Source: DATMGU01 sp035555315
GTDB lineage: Bacteria; Pseudomonadota; Alphaproteobacteria; ATCC43930; CGMCC-115725
Reading direction: 5' to 3'
NCBI GenBank assembly: GCA_035555315.1
Contig: DATMGU010000126.1
Location: 124,001-188,000, forward strand
Length of the DNA stretch: 64,000 nt
Every line of letters starts with the position of its first letter. The first letter of the stretch is position 1. The position numbers and the translations under genes were made by a program. Below the pieces are notes generated by a model that did no database searches, was not told where the DNA came from, and worked only from the letters and a program-made list of their open reading frames with translations. Positions 1 to 9,028 of this stretch are shown piece after piece.

Positions 1-115
1 CGGCGCCGATCAGCACGACGCCACACCCATCCTCAACGCACGCTAAAGTTTCGGCATATGGTTTTGGCGGGGCCGCGTCCGGTAATCGCGCCGCGCCGTA
101 CTGGTCGGCGTCCCA
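1..115. other. Left window edge, no gene assigned
   Basis: No complete gene is visible. On the plus strand a frame is open from base 2 to a TAA at 44-46 and encodes only 14 residues; it could be the tail of a gene lying to the left, but there is too little sequence to support that. Confidence 0.2.
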
Positions 116-1864
116 TCAAGCGAGGACATGAGCGGCGGGCAGCAGGACCGTCACGACAGTACCCTGGCCGGGCTCACTCTCGATCCCAATCGAGCCGCCA
201 TGCAGTTCGACCAGCGAGCGCGCCAGTGCCAGCCCAAGGCCGGTACCTTGATGCTTGCGCTGATACACATTTTCGAGCTGTGCGAAGGGTCTCATCAAGC
301 GCGGGATGTCCTCGGCCGCGATGCCTATCCCCGTGTCGGCGACCACCATCTCGATATGGCCGGCGGACGTCCGGCTGAGGACGACCGTGACGCGGCCGCC
401 GCGCGGCGTGAACTTGAGCGCGTTCGACAGCAGGTTGAAGAGGATGGAACGAATGGCCCGCTCATCGGCCCAGACGCGCGGCAGATCCACGGCGATCGAC
501 GCCTCCAGGGCAAGCTTGGCGGCCGTGGCCTGGGTCTCGAGAACGCGCACAACGTCGACCACCGTGTCGCCGAGGGCAAGGTTCTGCTTGTCCAGCACAC
601 CCTTGCCCGACTCGATCTTTGCCATATCGAGGAGGTCGTTGATGATGCCGAGCAGATGCAGGCTGCTCTTATGGATGTCGGCGGCGTAAGCGAGGTACTG
701 CGCATTCGCGACAGGGCCGAACATCTCGGTGCTGATGATCTCCGACATGCCGATGACGGCGTTGAGCGGTGTGCGCAGCTCGTGACTCATATTGGCCAGA
801 AACTCGCTCTTGGCCCGGCTCGCCGCCTCGGCCACGTCCTTCGCCTCCCTTAAGGCGCGTTGGATGGTAACCGCCGCGGTCACGTCGCTGCCGACGCCCC
901 GATAGCCCAGGAACCTGCCGGCCGCATCGATCATCGGCTTGCCGCTGGTCGAGATATAGCCGGTGAGGCCGTCGCCGAGCCGAGCCTGGAAGACGAAGTC
1001 GCGGAATGGCACGTGCCGGTCCAGGACGGCCAGGTGGTCGCGCCACTTCTCCGGCTCGGCTTCGGCATCGGACGCCAATTCCTCGCGTCGACGACCGACC
1101 AGAGCCGCCCGATCGATACCGAACGCCGTCCAGCGCTCCGACATATAGGTAAACCGGTGGGTTGGACCGGTCTCCCAGAACCAATCCGAAGCGGTCTCGG
1201 CATAGTCGCGGAGCCGCTGCTCGCTGCGATGCAGCTCCGCATTGGCGGTTTCCGCCTGCCGCCTCGCGCGCGATAGATCGGTCAGGATGAGGGCCGCGCC
1301 AATGGTCGTGATCATGATCTCGTCGGCGCGGTGGTTGAAGGGCGTCAGGCCGTGCTGGAACGCCCATATCCAAGGCAGGTTGACAGCGCATCGCGCGATG
1401 AACAGATAGCCGAGCAGCCGATTGCCCGGCAGCGCCGGTTGGGACAGGAGCAGATAGGCGATCCAGGCATAGGCCAAGGCGCCCAGCTCGGGAATATAAG
1501 TGACGCCTGAAATGCCGAACCCGGCGCCCACCCTGGCGATGAGGTACGTCGCGATGCCGCCGCCGGCCAGGACACGCCAAGGAATGGGACGTCCGTTCAG
1601 CGCTATGCACCCGGCCAGCAGCAGAACGACCGAGCCGATGAAGCCGGCGTCGGCGATAACGCCCTGCAACGGCAAAGACCCCGTGGCTTGGAGGACACCG
1701 AGCGACGTCATGACGACGGCTCTACCGGCGAATGAGCCGCCGAAGGCCAACAGATGGATTTGACGTTGCCGCCACCACAAACGGGCGAAGACGACCGCCA
1801 CGATTACGGCGGTGATGCCCGCGGCAAAGGCCGGCAACGCATTGATGACCGGTTCCATCGGCAT
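116..1864 (-). CDS. Membrane-bound PAS sensor histidine kinase
   Basis: The product (582 aa) is a sensor kinase that would autophosphorylate a histidine and pass the phosphate to a response regulator. About 195 N-terminal residues form roughly six or seven hydrophobic segments (a MASE-like membrane sensor). A PAS domain follows (about 215-335; motif SDWFWET at 226-232), then a HisKA dimerisation domain with the H-box SHELRTPLN and phospho-acceptor His361, and a HATPase domain with the N-box around Asn477/Asn481, DTGIG at 510-514 and GTGLGL at 540-545. It stops soon after the ATPase domain, so there is no receiver domain. No response regulator is in the window; one may lie left of the edge, or the kinase may be an orphan. 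The signal it senses cannot be read from the sequence. The start chosen is the first ATG, followed at once by the first hydrophobic segment. Confidence 0.9.
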   Translation of the reverse strand: MPMEPVINALPAFAAGITAVIVAVVFARLWWRQRQIHLLAFGGSFAGRAVVMTSLGVLQATGSLPLQGVIADAGFIGSVVLLLAGCIALNGRPIPWRVLAGGGIATYLIARVGAGFGISGVTYIPELGALAYAWIAYLLLSQPALPGNRLLGYLFIARCAVNLPWIWAFQHGLTPFNHRADEIMITTIGAALILTDLSRARRQAETANAELHRSEQRLRDYAETASDWFWETGPTHRFTYMSERWTAFGIDRAALVGRRREELASDAEAEPEKWRDHLAVLDRHVPFRDFVFQARLGDGLTGYISTSGKPMIDAAGRFLGYRGVGSDVTAAVTIQRALREAKDVAEAASRAKSEFLANMSHELRTPLNAVIGMSEIISTEMFGPVANAQYLAYAADIHKSSLHLLGIINDLLDMAKIESGKGVLDKQNLALGDTVVDVVRVLETQATAAKLALEASIAVDLPRVWADERAIRSILFNLLSNALKFTPRGGRVTVVLSRTSAGHIEMVVADTGIGIAAEDIPRLMRPFAQLENVYQRKHQGTGLGLALARSLVELHGGSIGIESEPGQGTVVTVLLPAAHVLA

Positions 1865-2175
1865 TCAAGGCCTAGGGTTAGTACAATGTTCTAAATACCA
1901 CGATCAATCCGGCACCGGATGCGCATCCAGCGTCATAGCGATCCCGGCGGTAGCGTCTCCCGTTCCTTTTCACGTCCCGTAAGGTAACCCGACATCTCGG
2001 CAAGGCATAGATCGATGTGCGCCGCGTCCTGGCGCTGGTCAGCGGGATCCGCCGCGGGCGGGTGGCTTGCCCCTTCCGTCGATCTCTGCTAACACCTCGC
2101 GGGCTAGCGCATCGCTAATGCAATCGGCCCTTGGGCTCCACCCGGAAACGGTGAAAATCCCAAGGAAATCAGCAC
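1865..2175. other. Intergenic region between kinase and tRNA-Arg
   Basis: About 310 bases without a supported gene. It must hold the promoters of the leftward kinase gene and the rightward tRNA. On the minus strand a short frame ending near 1936 has a protein-like composition but no start codon in a sensible position, so it is not called. No repeat or clear hairpin stands out. Confidence 0.4.
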
Positions 2176-2252
<77 letters not shown>

Positions 2253-2342
2253 ATTTCCTCGCAGTTCTCCCTAGCCGTCATGCCGCCATCGCGGCCAGAA
2301 ACGGACAGGTCTGGAAGAACCCGGACAGACCATGTCGTTTTT

Positions 2343-2364
2343 TTCCGGGAGAAAATTCCCGGAA
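2343..2364. other. Perfect 8-bp hairpin between tRNA-Arg and the HxlR gene
   Basis: TTCCGGGA (2343-2350) and TCCCGGAA (2357-2364) are perfect inverted repeats around a six-base A-rich loop. The T-run lies 5' of the stem on the plus strand, so neither orientation gives the stem-then-U-tract order of an intrinsic terminator. It may still act as an RNA-stabilising or factor-independent end of the leftward regulator transcript, which stops at 2445. The surrounding 2253-2444 holds no gene that I can support. Confidence 0.4.
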
Positions 2365-2444
2365 CGTTCTATCCAGGCGGCGATGGGATCGACGGCGATC
2401 TATACCGATCATCAACTCCGACCATGTCGGCGACGACTTCGCTT

Positions 2445-2807
2445 TTACATGGCTTTTGCGTAGCGTTGCTCCTCGTCCTCCTTGGACGCCTCGATACGCT
2501 CCATGTGAAGTTGACCCCAATCGCATAGCGAACGCAGGGCGTCGCACAGCGACTCGCCGAAGGAAGTCAGCGCGTATTCCACGCGTGGCGGCACCTCCCT
2601 GTAGTCTTTCCGCGTGACGATGCCATCCCGCTCCATCTCCTTGAGATGCTGGATCAGCATCTTCTCGCTGATGCCAGGCACCTCCCGGCGCAGTTCGCCG
2701 AACCGGCGCGGCGCCGACCGCAGCGGCCAGAGGATCAGCACTTTCCATTTTCCACCGACCACTTCGAGGGCGGCTTCGAGCCCACAGCTATATTTCCTGT
2801 CACGCAT
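2445..2807 (-). CDS. HxlR-family winged-helix transcriptional regulator
   Basis: A 120-aa HxlR/DUF24 DNA-binding protein. It begins MRDRKYSCGLEAAL with the family's Cys near the N-terminus (Cys8), followed by GGKWKVLILWPL (18-29) and the HTH segment RRFGELRREVPGISEKML (34-51), then the wing YREVPPRVEYALT (69-81). Members are small dimeric regulators, often repressors that respond to electrophiles, oxidants or aromatic compounds, and the N-terminal Cys is the redox sensor in some of them. The reading frame stays open far upstream through the neighbouring gene; the ATG at 2807 is the family-typical start. It is divergent from the RND pump genes with a palindrome in the shared promoter, so it very likely controls the pump and itself. 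Confidence 0.92.
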   Translation of the reverse strand: MRDRKYSCGLEAALEVVGGKWKVLILWPLRSAPRRFGELRREVPGISEKMLIQHLKEMERDGIVTRKDYREVPPRVEYALTSFGESLCDALRSLCDWGQLHMERIEASKEDEEQRYAKAM

Positions 2808-2839
2808 ATCAATCCTCCCGCGGCGCACAAAATTTCCCA

Positions 2840-2859
2840 TACTTACCAAAAGGTATGTA
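2840..2859. promoter_or_regulatory. Candidate HxlR operator between the regulator and RND pump
   Basis: TACTTACC (2840-2847) and GGTATGTA (2852-2859) form a near-perfect inverted repeat (7 of 8 pairs) around AAAA. The layout resembles known HxlR-type operators. It lies 33 bases before the regulator start and about 90 before the adaptor start. A weak plus-strand promoter may follow (TTGTCC at 2861-2866, GATATC at 2883-2888, 16-base spacer). The palindrome is seen; the protein-site pairing is inferred. Confidence 0.6.
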
Positions 2860-2948
2860 CTTGTCCGGCGGAAATCAAGGCAGATATCTGGGCCGGTAGC
2901 CAGTCCTCCGGCGCAACCCAAGCGCCCTGCAAACCATAGAGAAAGCCG

Positions 2949-4166
2949 ATGCAAACGAGCCTCAATCAGGTCGCGCGACGCTCCGTGGCAAGTGCGATCA
3001 TCGCCGCGGCGATCGCAGGCGCCGCCTACACCGTCCATGGCATCAGTCCCAGCGAGGCCGGACCGCCGGTACAGGTTCCGGCCGTACCGGTCGTCGTCCA
3101 CACACTCGCCGAGCAGAAGGTCCGGATCTGGTCGGAATTTTCCGGCCGGCTGCATGCCGTCGATTCGGCCGAGATCAGGCCGGAGGTCAATGGCCGCATC
3201 ACCGCCGTTCTGTTCGAGGATGGCCAGAACGTGCAGGCCGGCGATGTGCTGTTCGTCATCGATCCGCGTCCCTATGAGGCCGCGGTCGCGAGGGCCGATG
3301 CCAATCTGGCGTCGGCCCGAACCAGTGCCGCCTTCGCCAAGATCGAGCTCGACCGCGCCGCCGGCATGATGAACAGCCAGGCGATCGCGCAGCGTATCTT
3401 CGATGAGCGCGCGAATACGAGCCGCGTCGCCAACGCCGCCGTGAAGGGGGCTGAGGCCGCCCTGACGCAGGCCCAGATCGACCTGGAGCATGCCTATGTC
3501 AAGGCGCCGATCTCCGGCCGCGCGAGCCGAGCTGAGATCACCCTCGGCAATCTGGTGCAGGCGGGACCCGGAGCACCGCTGCTGACGACGATCGTCGCCA
3601 GCCAGTCGATCTACGCGGATTTCGAGGTCGACGAGCAGACCTATCTCGACAGCGTCCGCGGCCATACGAACGGACGCGACGACGAGCGCCGGATTCCCGT
3701 CCAGCTCTCGCTGCGCGGCGATAAAGGACGCGGCGATAACGGGCATGTCTATCAGGGCACGATCTACAGCTTCGACAACCGCATCGATGTCGCCAGCGGC
3801 ACGATCCGGGCCAGGGCCAAGTTCGACAACGCGGACGGCGCGCTGGTGCCCGGTATGTTCGTCTCGGTCAAGCTCGCCAACGGCACCGAACATGACGAGT
3901 TGCTCATCCCCGACCGCGCGGTCGGCTTCGATCAGAGCAAGAAGTTCGTCTACGTCGTCGGCAAGGACAACAAGGTCGCCTATCGAGAGATCGAACTCGG
4001 CAAGCAGGTACAGTCGCAGCGCGTGGCCCTCAAGGGCGTACAGCCCGGCGACCGGGTGATCGTCGACGGCCTCCAGCATGTGCGGCCGGACCTCGTGGTC
4101 GAGACTCGGGAAGCCACGGGGACCAATCCCCCTCAGGCCAACCCCACTCAGGCCAGCGCGGACTGA
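2949..4166 (+). CDS. RND efflux pump periplasmic adaptor (HlyD/AcrA/MexE type)
   Basis: A 405-aa membrane-fusion protein that would link the inner-membrane RND permease to the outer-membrane channel. A hydrophobic export segment occupies about residues 12-30. It is followed by the two half-lipoyl motifs split by a helical hairpin (SGRLHAVDSAEIRPEVNGRI, then the VKAPISGRASRAEITLGNLV-type half), a beta-barrel section and a membrane-proximal C-terminal domain (FVYVVGKDNKVAYREIELGK). There is no lipoprotein Cys. It is the first gene of the efflux operon, 21 bases before the permease, and divergent from the HxlR gene. The substrate cannot be deduced. Confidence 0.93.
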   Translation: MQTSLNQVARRSVASAIIAAAIAGAAYTVHGISPSEAGPPVQVPAVPVVVHTLAEQKVRIWSEFSGRLHAVDSAEIRPEVNGRITAVLFEDGQNVQAGDVLFVIDPRPYEAAVARADANLASARTSAAFAKIELDRAAGMMNSQAIAQRIFDERANTSRVANAAVKGAEAALTQAQIDLEHAYVKAPISGRASRAEITLGNLVQAGPGAPLLTTIVASQSIYADFEVDEQTYLDSVRGHTNGRDDERRIPVQLSLRGDKGRGDNGHVYQGTIYSFDNRIDVASGTIRARAKFDNADGALVPGMFVSVKLANGTEHDELLIPDRAVGFDQSKKFVYVVGKDNKVAYREIELGKQVQSQRVALKGVQPGDRVIVDGLQHVRPDLVVETREATGTNPPQANPTQASAD

Positions 4167-4187
4167 CCGCCCAAGATCGGGACAATC

Positions 4188-7100
4188 ATGAACCTCTCCA
4201 GATTCTTCATCGACCGGCCGATCTTCGCCGGCGTGATTTCCGTCCTCATCTTCCTCGCCGGCGCGGTCTCACTGTTCCAGCTGCCGATCTCGGAATACCC
4301 CGAGGTCGTGCCGCCGACCGTGGTCGTGAAGGCGCAGTTCCCCGGCGCCAATCCCAAGGTCATCGCCGAAACCGTCGCGTCGCCGTTGGAGGAGCAGATC
4401 AGCGGCACGGAGAACATGGTCTATATGTTCTCCCAGGCGTCATCCGATGGATTGCTGACGCTGACCGTCACCTTCAAGCTCGGCACCAATCCGGATCTGG
4501 CGCAGGAGCTGGTTCAAAATCGCGTCAACCAGGCGCTGCCGCGCCTGCCGGACGTCACCCGCCAGCTTGGCGTGACCACGGTCAAAAGCTCGCCCGACCT
4601 GACGATGGTAGTGCATCTGACATCGCCCAACGGGCGCTACGACATGCTCTATCTGCGCAATTACGCGGTGCTGAACGTCAAAGACCAGCTCGCCAAGATC
4701 CAGGGTGTGGGCAGCGTGCAGCTGTTCGGCTCGGGCGACTACGCCATGCGCATCTGGCTGAACCCGCAGAAGATCGCCGAACGCGGCCTGACGCCCCAGC
4801 AGGTGGTCGCCGCCGTGCGTGGTCAGAATCTGCAGGTCTCGGCCGGCGTGATCGGCGGCCCGCCCTACGACAAGGGCGTGGAACTGCAGCTGCCGATCAA
4901 CGTCCAGGGCCGGCTGCAGGATGCCGACCAGTTCGGCGAGATGATCGTGAAGCGGGACCCCACGGGAGCGGTCACCCGGCTCAAAGACGTCGCGCGCACC
5001 GAGATCGATGCCGCGGAGTTCGGCCTGCGCTCGCTGCTCGACAATCGTTCGGCAGTGGCCATTCCGATCTTCCAGTCGCCCGGCTCCAACGCGATCGAGA
5101 TCTCCAACCAAGTCCGCAAGACCATGGCGGAGCTGCAGCAGAATTTCCCCGAGGGCGTCGCGTACTCCGTCGTCTACGACCCGACCGTGTTCGTGCGCGG
5201 CTCGATCGAGGCGGTGGTGCATACGCTGCTGGAGGCGCTGGCCCTGGTCGTGCTCGTGGTCATCGTGTTCCTGCAGACGTGGCGCGCCTCGATCATCCCG
5301 CTGCTTGCCGTGCCGGTATCGATCGTCGGCACCTTCGCGGTGATGCTCGCCTTCGGCTTCTCTATCAACGCGCTCTCCCTGTTCGGGCTGGTGCTGGCGA
5401 TCGGCATCGTCGTCGACGACGCGATCGTCGTGGTCGAGAATGTCGAACGCAATATCGAGGAAGGGCTGCAGCCGCGCGAGGCGACCATCAAGGCGATGAG
5501 CGAGGTCACCAGCCCGATCATAGCGATCACGCTCGTGCTCTGCGCCGTGTTCGTGCCGATCGCCTTCATCACCGGCCTGACCGGCCAGTTCTACCGTCAG
5601 TTCGCGCTGACCATCGCCTTCTCGACGGTGATCTCGGCCTTCAACTCACTGACCCTGAGCCCGGCCCTCGCGGCTATTCTGTTGAAATCCGAACACGCGC
5701 CGAAGGACTGGCTGACCAAGGCGGTCGATCGCCTGTTCGGCGGCTTCTTCAAGCAGTTCAACCGCTTCTTCCACCGCAGTTCCGTGGTCTATGGCAGCGG
5801 CGTCAATCGAATGCTGAAGGGAAAATCGGTCGCGATCCTCGCCTATCTGCTGCTGCTCGGCGCCGCCTATGTCGGCTTCCAGCGGGTGCCACCGGGCTTC
5901 GTACCGGTACAGGACAAGCAATACCTCGTGAGCTTCGCACAGCTCCCCGATGGGGCGACGCTCGACCGAACCGAGAAGGTCATCCGCCAGATGTCCGACA
6001 TCGCGCTCAAGGAGCCCGGTGTCGAAAGCGCCGTCGCCTTCCCGGGCCTGTCGATCAACGGTTTCATCAACAGCGCCAGCGCCGGTATCGTCTTCGTCAC
6101 GCTGAAGCCGTTCGAGGACCGCAAATCGGCCGACCTGTCCGGTTTCGCCATCTCGCACAAGCTGCAGCAGAAATATGCCGGCGTGCAGGATGCGTTCATC
6201 GCCATCTTCCCGCCGCCGCCGGTCCAGGGCCTCGGCACGATCGGCGGGTTCAAGCTGCAGGTCGAGGACCGCGCCGATCTCGGCTATGAGGCGCTCGACG
6301 CCGCGATGAAGCAGGTCGTCGCCAAGGCACGCCAGACGCCCGAGCTCGCCGGCATCTTCACGAGCTACGAAATCAACGTGCCGCAGCTCTATGCCGATCT
6401 CGATCGCACCAAGGCGCAGCAGCTGGGCGTCGACGTGCAGGACGTGTTCGACACCATGCAGATCTATCTGGGCTCGCTCTATATCAACGACTTCAACAGG
6501 TTCGGCCGCACCTACAAGGTCATCGCCCAGGCGGACAAGGAGTTTCGTTCCAAGCCGGAAGACGTTCTGCGGATTCAGACGCGCAATTTCGAGGGGCACA
6601 TGGTGCCACTCGGGTCGATGCTGCGCGTGTCGGACACGACCGGGCCGGAGAGCGCCATGCGGTACAATGCCTTCCGCTCGGCCGACCTGAATGGCGGACC
6701 GGCGCCGGGATATTCCAGCGGCCAGGCGCAGCAGGCGATCACCCGTATCCTGAACGAGACCTTGCCCAAGGGCATGAATTTCGAGTGGACGGAGCTAACC
6801 TTCCAGCAGGAGATCGCGGGCAACACGGCGATCTTGGTCTTCCCGATCTGCGTGCTGCTCGTCTTCCTGGTGCTTGCCGCCAAGTATGAGAGCCTGTTCC
6901 TGCCGCTGGCGATCATCCTGATCGTGCCGATGTGCCTTCTATCGGCAATCGCCGGTGTGTGGATCAGCGGCGGCGACAACAACATCTTCACCCAGATCGG
7001 CTTGTTCGTGCTCGCCGGCCTGGCCTGCAAGAACGCCATCCTGATCGTCGAGTTCGCCCACGAGATCGAGATGCACGGCAAAAGCACGGTCGCCGCCGCC

Positions 7101-7346
7101 ATCGAGGCGGCCCGGCTGCGCCTGCGGCCGATCCTGATGACGTCCTTCGCCTTCATCATGGGTGTCATACCGCTGGTGGTATCGAGCGGCGCCGGTGCCG
7201 AGATGCGTCATGCCATGGGCGTCGCCGTGTTCTCCGGCATGCTCGGCGTCACCTTCTTCGGTCTTTTCCTTACCCCTGTCTTCTACGTCCTGCTGCGCAG
7301 CGTCGAGAAGCGCGTCAAGGGACGTACGAGGGAATACGCAGTATGA
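4188..7346 (+). CDS. RND multidrug efflux permease (HAE1 family)
   Basis: A full-length (1052 aa) proton-driven inner-membrane exporter of the AcrB/MexF/MexB group. It starts with the family hallmark MNLSRFFIDRPIFAGVIS and has the two-fold arrangement of one membrane helix, a large periplasmic loop and a further bundle of helices. The proton-relay aspartates fall in GIVVDDAIVVVENVERN (Asp410 and Asp411 by count). The TM10 region (LFVLAGLACKNAILIVEFA) contains the conserved Lys. Its length equals the family norm, with no frameshift. The stop codon overlaps the next gene's start (ATGA, 7343-7346), so the operon is translationally coupled. It probably exports hydrophobic drugs or aromatic compounds. 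Confidence 0.96.
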   Translation: MNLSRFFIDRPIFAGVISVLIFLAGAVSLFQLPISEYPEVVPPTVVVKAQFPGANPKVIAETVASPLEEQISGTENMVYMFSQASSDGLLTLTVTFKLGTNPDLAQELVQNRVNQALPRLPDVTRQLGVTTVKSSPDLTMVVHLTSPNGRYDMLYLRNYAVLNVKDQLAKIQGVGSVQLFGSGDYAMRIWLNPQKIAERGLTPQQVVAAVRGQNLQVSAGVIGGPPYDKGVELQLPINVQGRLQDADQFGEMIVKRDPTGAVTRLKDVARTEIDAAEFGLRSLLDNRSAVAIPIFQSPGSNAIEISNQVRKTMAELQQNFPEGVAYSVVYDPTVFVRGSIEAVVHTLLEALALVVLVVIVFLQTWRASIIPLLAVPVSIVGTFAVMLAFGFSINALSLFGLVLAIGIVVDDAIVVVENVERNIEEGLQPREATIKAMSEVTSPIIAITLVLCAVFVPIAFITGLTGQFYRQFALTIAFSTVISAFNSLTLSPALAAILLKSEHAPKDWLTKAVDRLFGGFFKQFNRFFHRSSVVYGSGVNRMLKGKSVAILAYLLLLGAAYVGFQRVPPGFVPVQDKQYLVSFAQLPDGATLDRTEKVIRQMSDIALKEPGVESAVAFPGLSINGFINSASAGIVFVTLKPFEDRKSADLSGFAISHKLQQKYAGVQDAFIAIFPPPPVQGLGTIGGFKLQVEDRADLGYEALDAAMKQVVAKARQTPELAGIFTSYEINVPQLYADLDRTKAQQLGVDVQDVFDTMQIYLGSLYINDFNRFGRTYKVIAQADKEFRSKPEDVLRIQTRNFEGHMVPLGSMLRVSDTTGPESAMRYNAFRSADLNGGPAPGYSSGQAQQAITRILNETLPKGMNFEWTELTFQQEIAGNTAILVFPICVLLVFLVLAAKYESLFLPLAIILIVPMCLLSAIAGVWISGGDNNIFTQIGLFVLAGLACKNAILIVEFAHEIEMHGKSTVAAAIEAARLRLRPILMTSFAFIMGVIPLVVSSGAGAEMRHAMGVAVFSGMLGVTFFGLFLTPVFYVLLRSVEKRVKGRTREYAV

Positions 7347-8758
7347 AACCGACAAGATATCTGAACGCTCTCCCGCTTCTGCTGGCGATCGGGCTTGCCG
7401 CCTGCGCCGCCCCGGTCGCTCCGCAAGCCTCCGGCATCGAGACGCCCAGCACCTGGAGCCGCCTTTGGGGCAAGGACAAGCAGGACGCATCGCCCGACCT
7501 GCCGCTGGCGACGACCGACGCGGCCGATATCGAGCAGCGTTGGTGGAAGAGCTTCGGCGACCCGACGCTCGACCGGTTGATCGACGGCGCCCTCGCCAAC
7601 AACAAGACGCTCCAAATCGCCGAAGCGCGCGTCGCCGAAGCCCGCGCGAGCCGCGGGGGCGCCGAGGCGAACCTGCTGCCGACGGTCTCCGCCACCGGCT
7701 CCGTCAGCCGCGGAAACCAGGGCTATGCGACCAGCAATAGGCCGATCAGCATTCGCGAAATCGACCTTCAGGCCTCCTGGGAGATCGACGTTTTCGGCAA
7801 GAACCAGGCGCGCGTGGCCGAGGCGACGGCGATCCTGCAATCGGAAGACGCGCGCCGCCAGGCCGTGCTGGTGTCGCTGCTGGCCGAGGTCGCGCGCAAT
7901 TATTTCGACGCGCGAAACGATCAAGAACAGCTCGCGATCACCCGGAAGAACCTGGACACGCAACGCCGCACGCTCGACCTCATCAAGGTGCAGCTGCGCG
8001 GCGGGTTGAGCAGCGATCTGGATGTCACGCGGGCCGCCGCTCAGGTCTCGACCACGTCGGCGCAGCTGCCGGCCTTGCAGTCGGCCTACGAGGTAACGCT
8101 CGATCGCCTGAACGTGCTGCTCGGTTATTCCCCGGGGACCAAGGATGCATGGCTGGAAGCGGGTGGCCCCCTGCAGCCGCTGGCGCCGACGGTGCTGGTG
8201 GCCGCACCGGCCAGGGTGCTCGCCAACCGCCCGGATGTCCGCTCCGCCGAGCGGAGTTTCGCGGCCAGTATCTCGGCATCCGACGTCGCGTCGAAGGAGA
8301 TCTATCCGACGATCTCCCTGACCGGCCTGTTCGGCGTTCAGGATTCCAGCCTGTTCAACGCCACACCCTGGGGCATCGGCGCCGGCTTGGTGCAGCCCGT
8401 CCTCAATTTCGGGCGTATCCAATCGGAGATCGACGTGGCGGATGCGCGCCAGAAGCAAGCGTTTCTCAGCTACCAGGAGACGGTTCTGGAGGCGCTTGAG
8501 GATATGGAGAACGCGCTGTCGCTCTATCTCCATGAGACCGGCAGACGGCGCGATCTCGACTTGGCGGCGGAACAAAATCGCAAGGCGGTCGACCTGGCCA
8601 ACCGTCAGTACACCGCCGGCTATAGCGGCTTGCTCGACCTGCTGGTCGCCCAGCGCGACGAGCTTGAAGCCGAGTCCAACCTAGCCTCGTCCAACGCCCA
8701 GCTGCGCAAGAATCTCGTCCACATCTACACGGCCGCGGGCGGGGGCTGGAAGCTCTGA
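7343..8758 (+). CDS. Outer-membrane efflux lipoprotein (NodT/OprM family)
   Basis: A 471-aa outer-membrane factor that completes the tripartite pump. It has a signal peptide with a lipobox (LLLAIGLAACAAP, modifiable Cys at about residue 20), then the two repeated OEP domains of long helices and four-stranded barrels, with typical sequences WWKSFGDPTLDRLI, LQASWEIDVFGKN and VLANRPDVRSAE. I chose the ATG at 7343, which overlaps the permease stop and leads directly into the signal peptide, rather than the longer open frame upstream. It is the last gene of the operon. Confidence 0.94.
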   Translation: MKPTRYLNALPLLLAIGLAACAAPVAPQASGIETPSTWSRLWGKDKQDASPDLPLATTDAADIEQRWWKSFGDPTLDRLIDGALANNKTLQIAEARVAEARASRGGAEANLLPTVSATGSVSRGNQGYATSNRPISIREIDLQASWEIDVFGKNQARVAEATAILQSEDARRQAVLVSLLAEVARNYFDARNDQEQLAITRKNLDTQRRTLDLIKVQLRGGLSSDLDVTRAAAQVSTTSAQLPALQSAYEVTLDRLNVLLGYSPGTKDAWLEAGGPLQPLAPTVLVAAPARVLANRPDVRSAERSFAASISASDVASKEIYPTISLTGLFGVQDSSLFNATPWGIGAGLVQPVLNFGRIQSEIDVADARQKQAFLSYQETVLEALEDMENALSLYLHETGRRRDLDLAAEQNRKAVDLANRQYTAGYSGLLDLLVAQRDELEAESNLASSNAQLRKNLVHIYTAAGGGWKL

Positions 8759-9012
8759 GGCCTGTGCGCGAGGTTTTCCAAGACGACGGGGATTGGGTCG
8801 CGGCGAACGAGTCCTCCCCCGCCTGAGCCGACGTAGGGAACAGATCGCGTCTTCCCGCGCGCTTACGAGATGGCGGCGGATGGCGGGACCGGTGGCACCG
8901 TTATCGGGCAGGTCCTTGGTCGCGGCTTATGAAGGACTTCCCTGCCCGACCCGCCCGGCTATCTGCTCCGCCTGGCTTGACAGCCGGTTCGGGGATTGTC
9001 AGGATAAATTGA

Positions 9013-9028
9013 ACATGTCTGGACAAGT
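9013..9028. promoter_or_regulatory. Candidate GntR/HutC operator over the regulator start
   Basis: ACATGTCTGGACAAGT is an imperfect palindrome (12 of 16 positions) with core TGTC-N2-GACA, the kind of symmetric site used by HutC-type GntR proteins. It covers the first possible start codon (9015) of the regulator. A TTGACA -35-like hexamer is at 8977-8982, with only a weak -10 behind it. A further half-site-like TGTCTGAAC follows at about 9043. Autoregulation is inferred. The rest of 8759-9012 holds nothing I can call. Confidence 0.45.

Noticed and set aside
2343..2364. Hairpin as intrinsic terminator
   Set aside because: The T-run is on the 5' side of the stem, so neither strand gives a stem followed by a U-tract.
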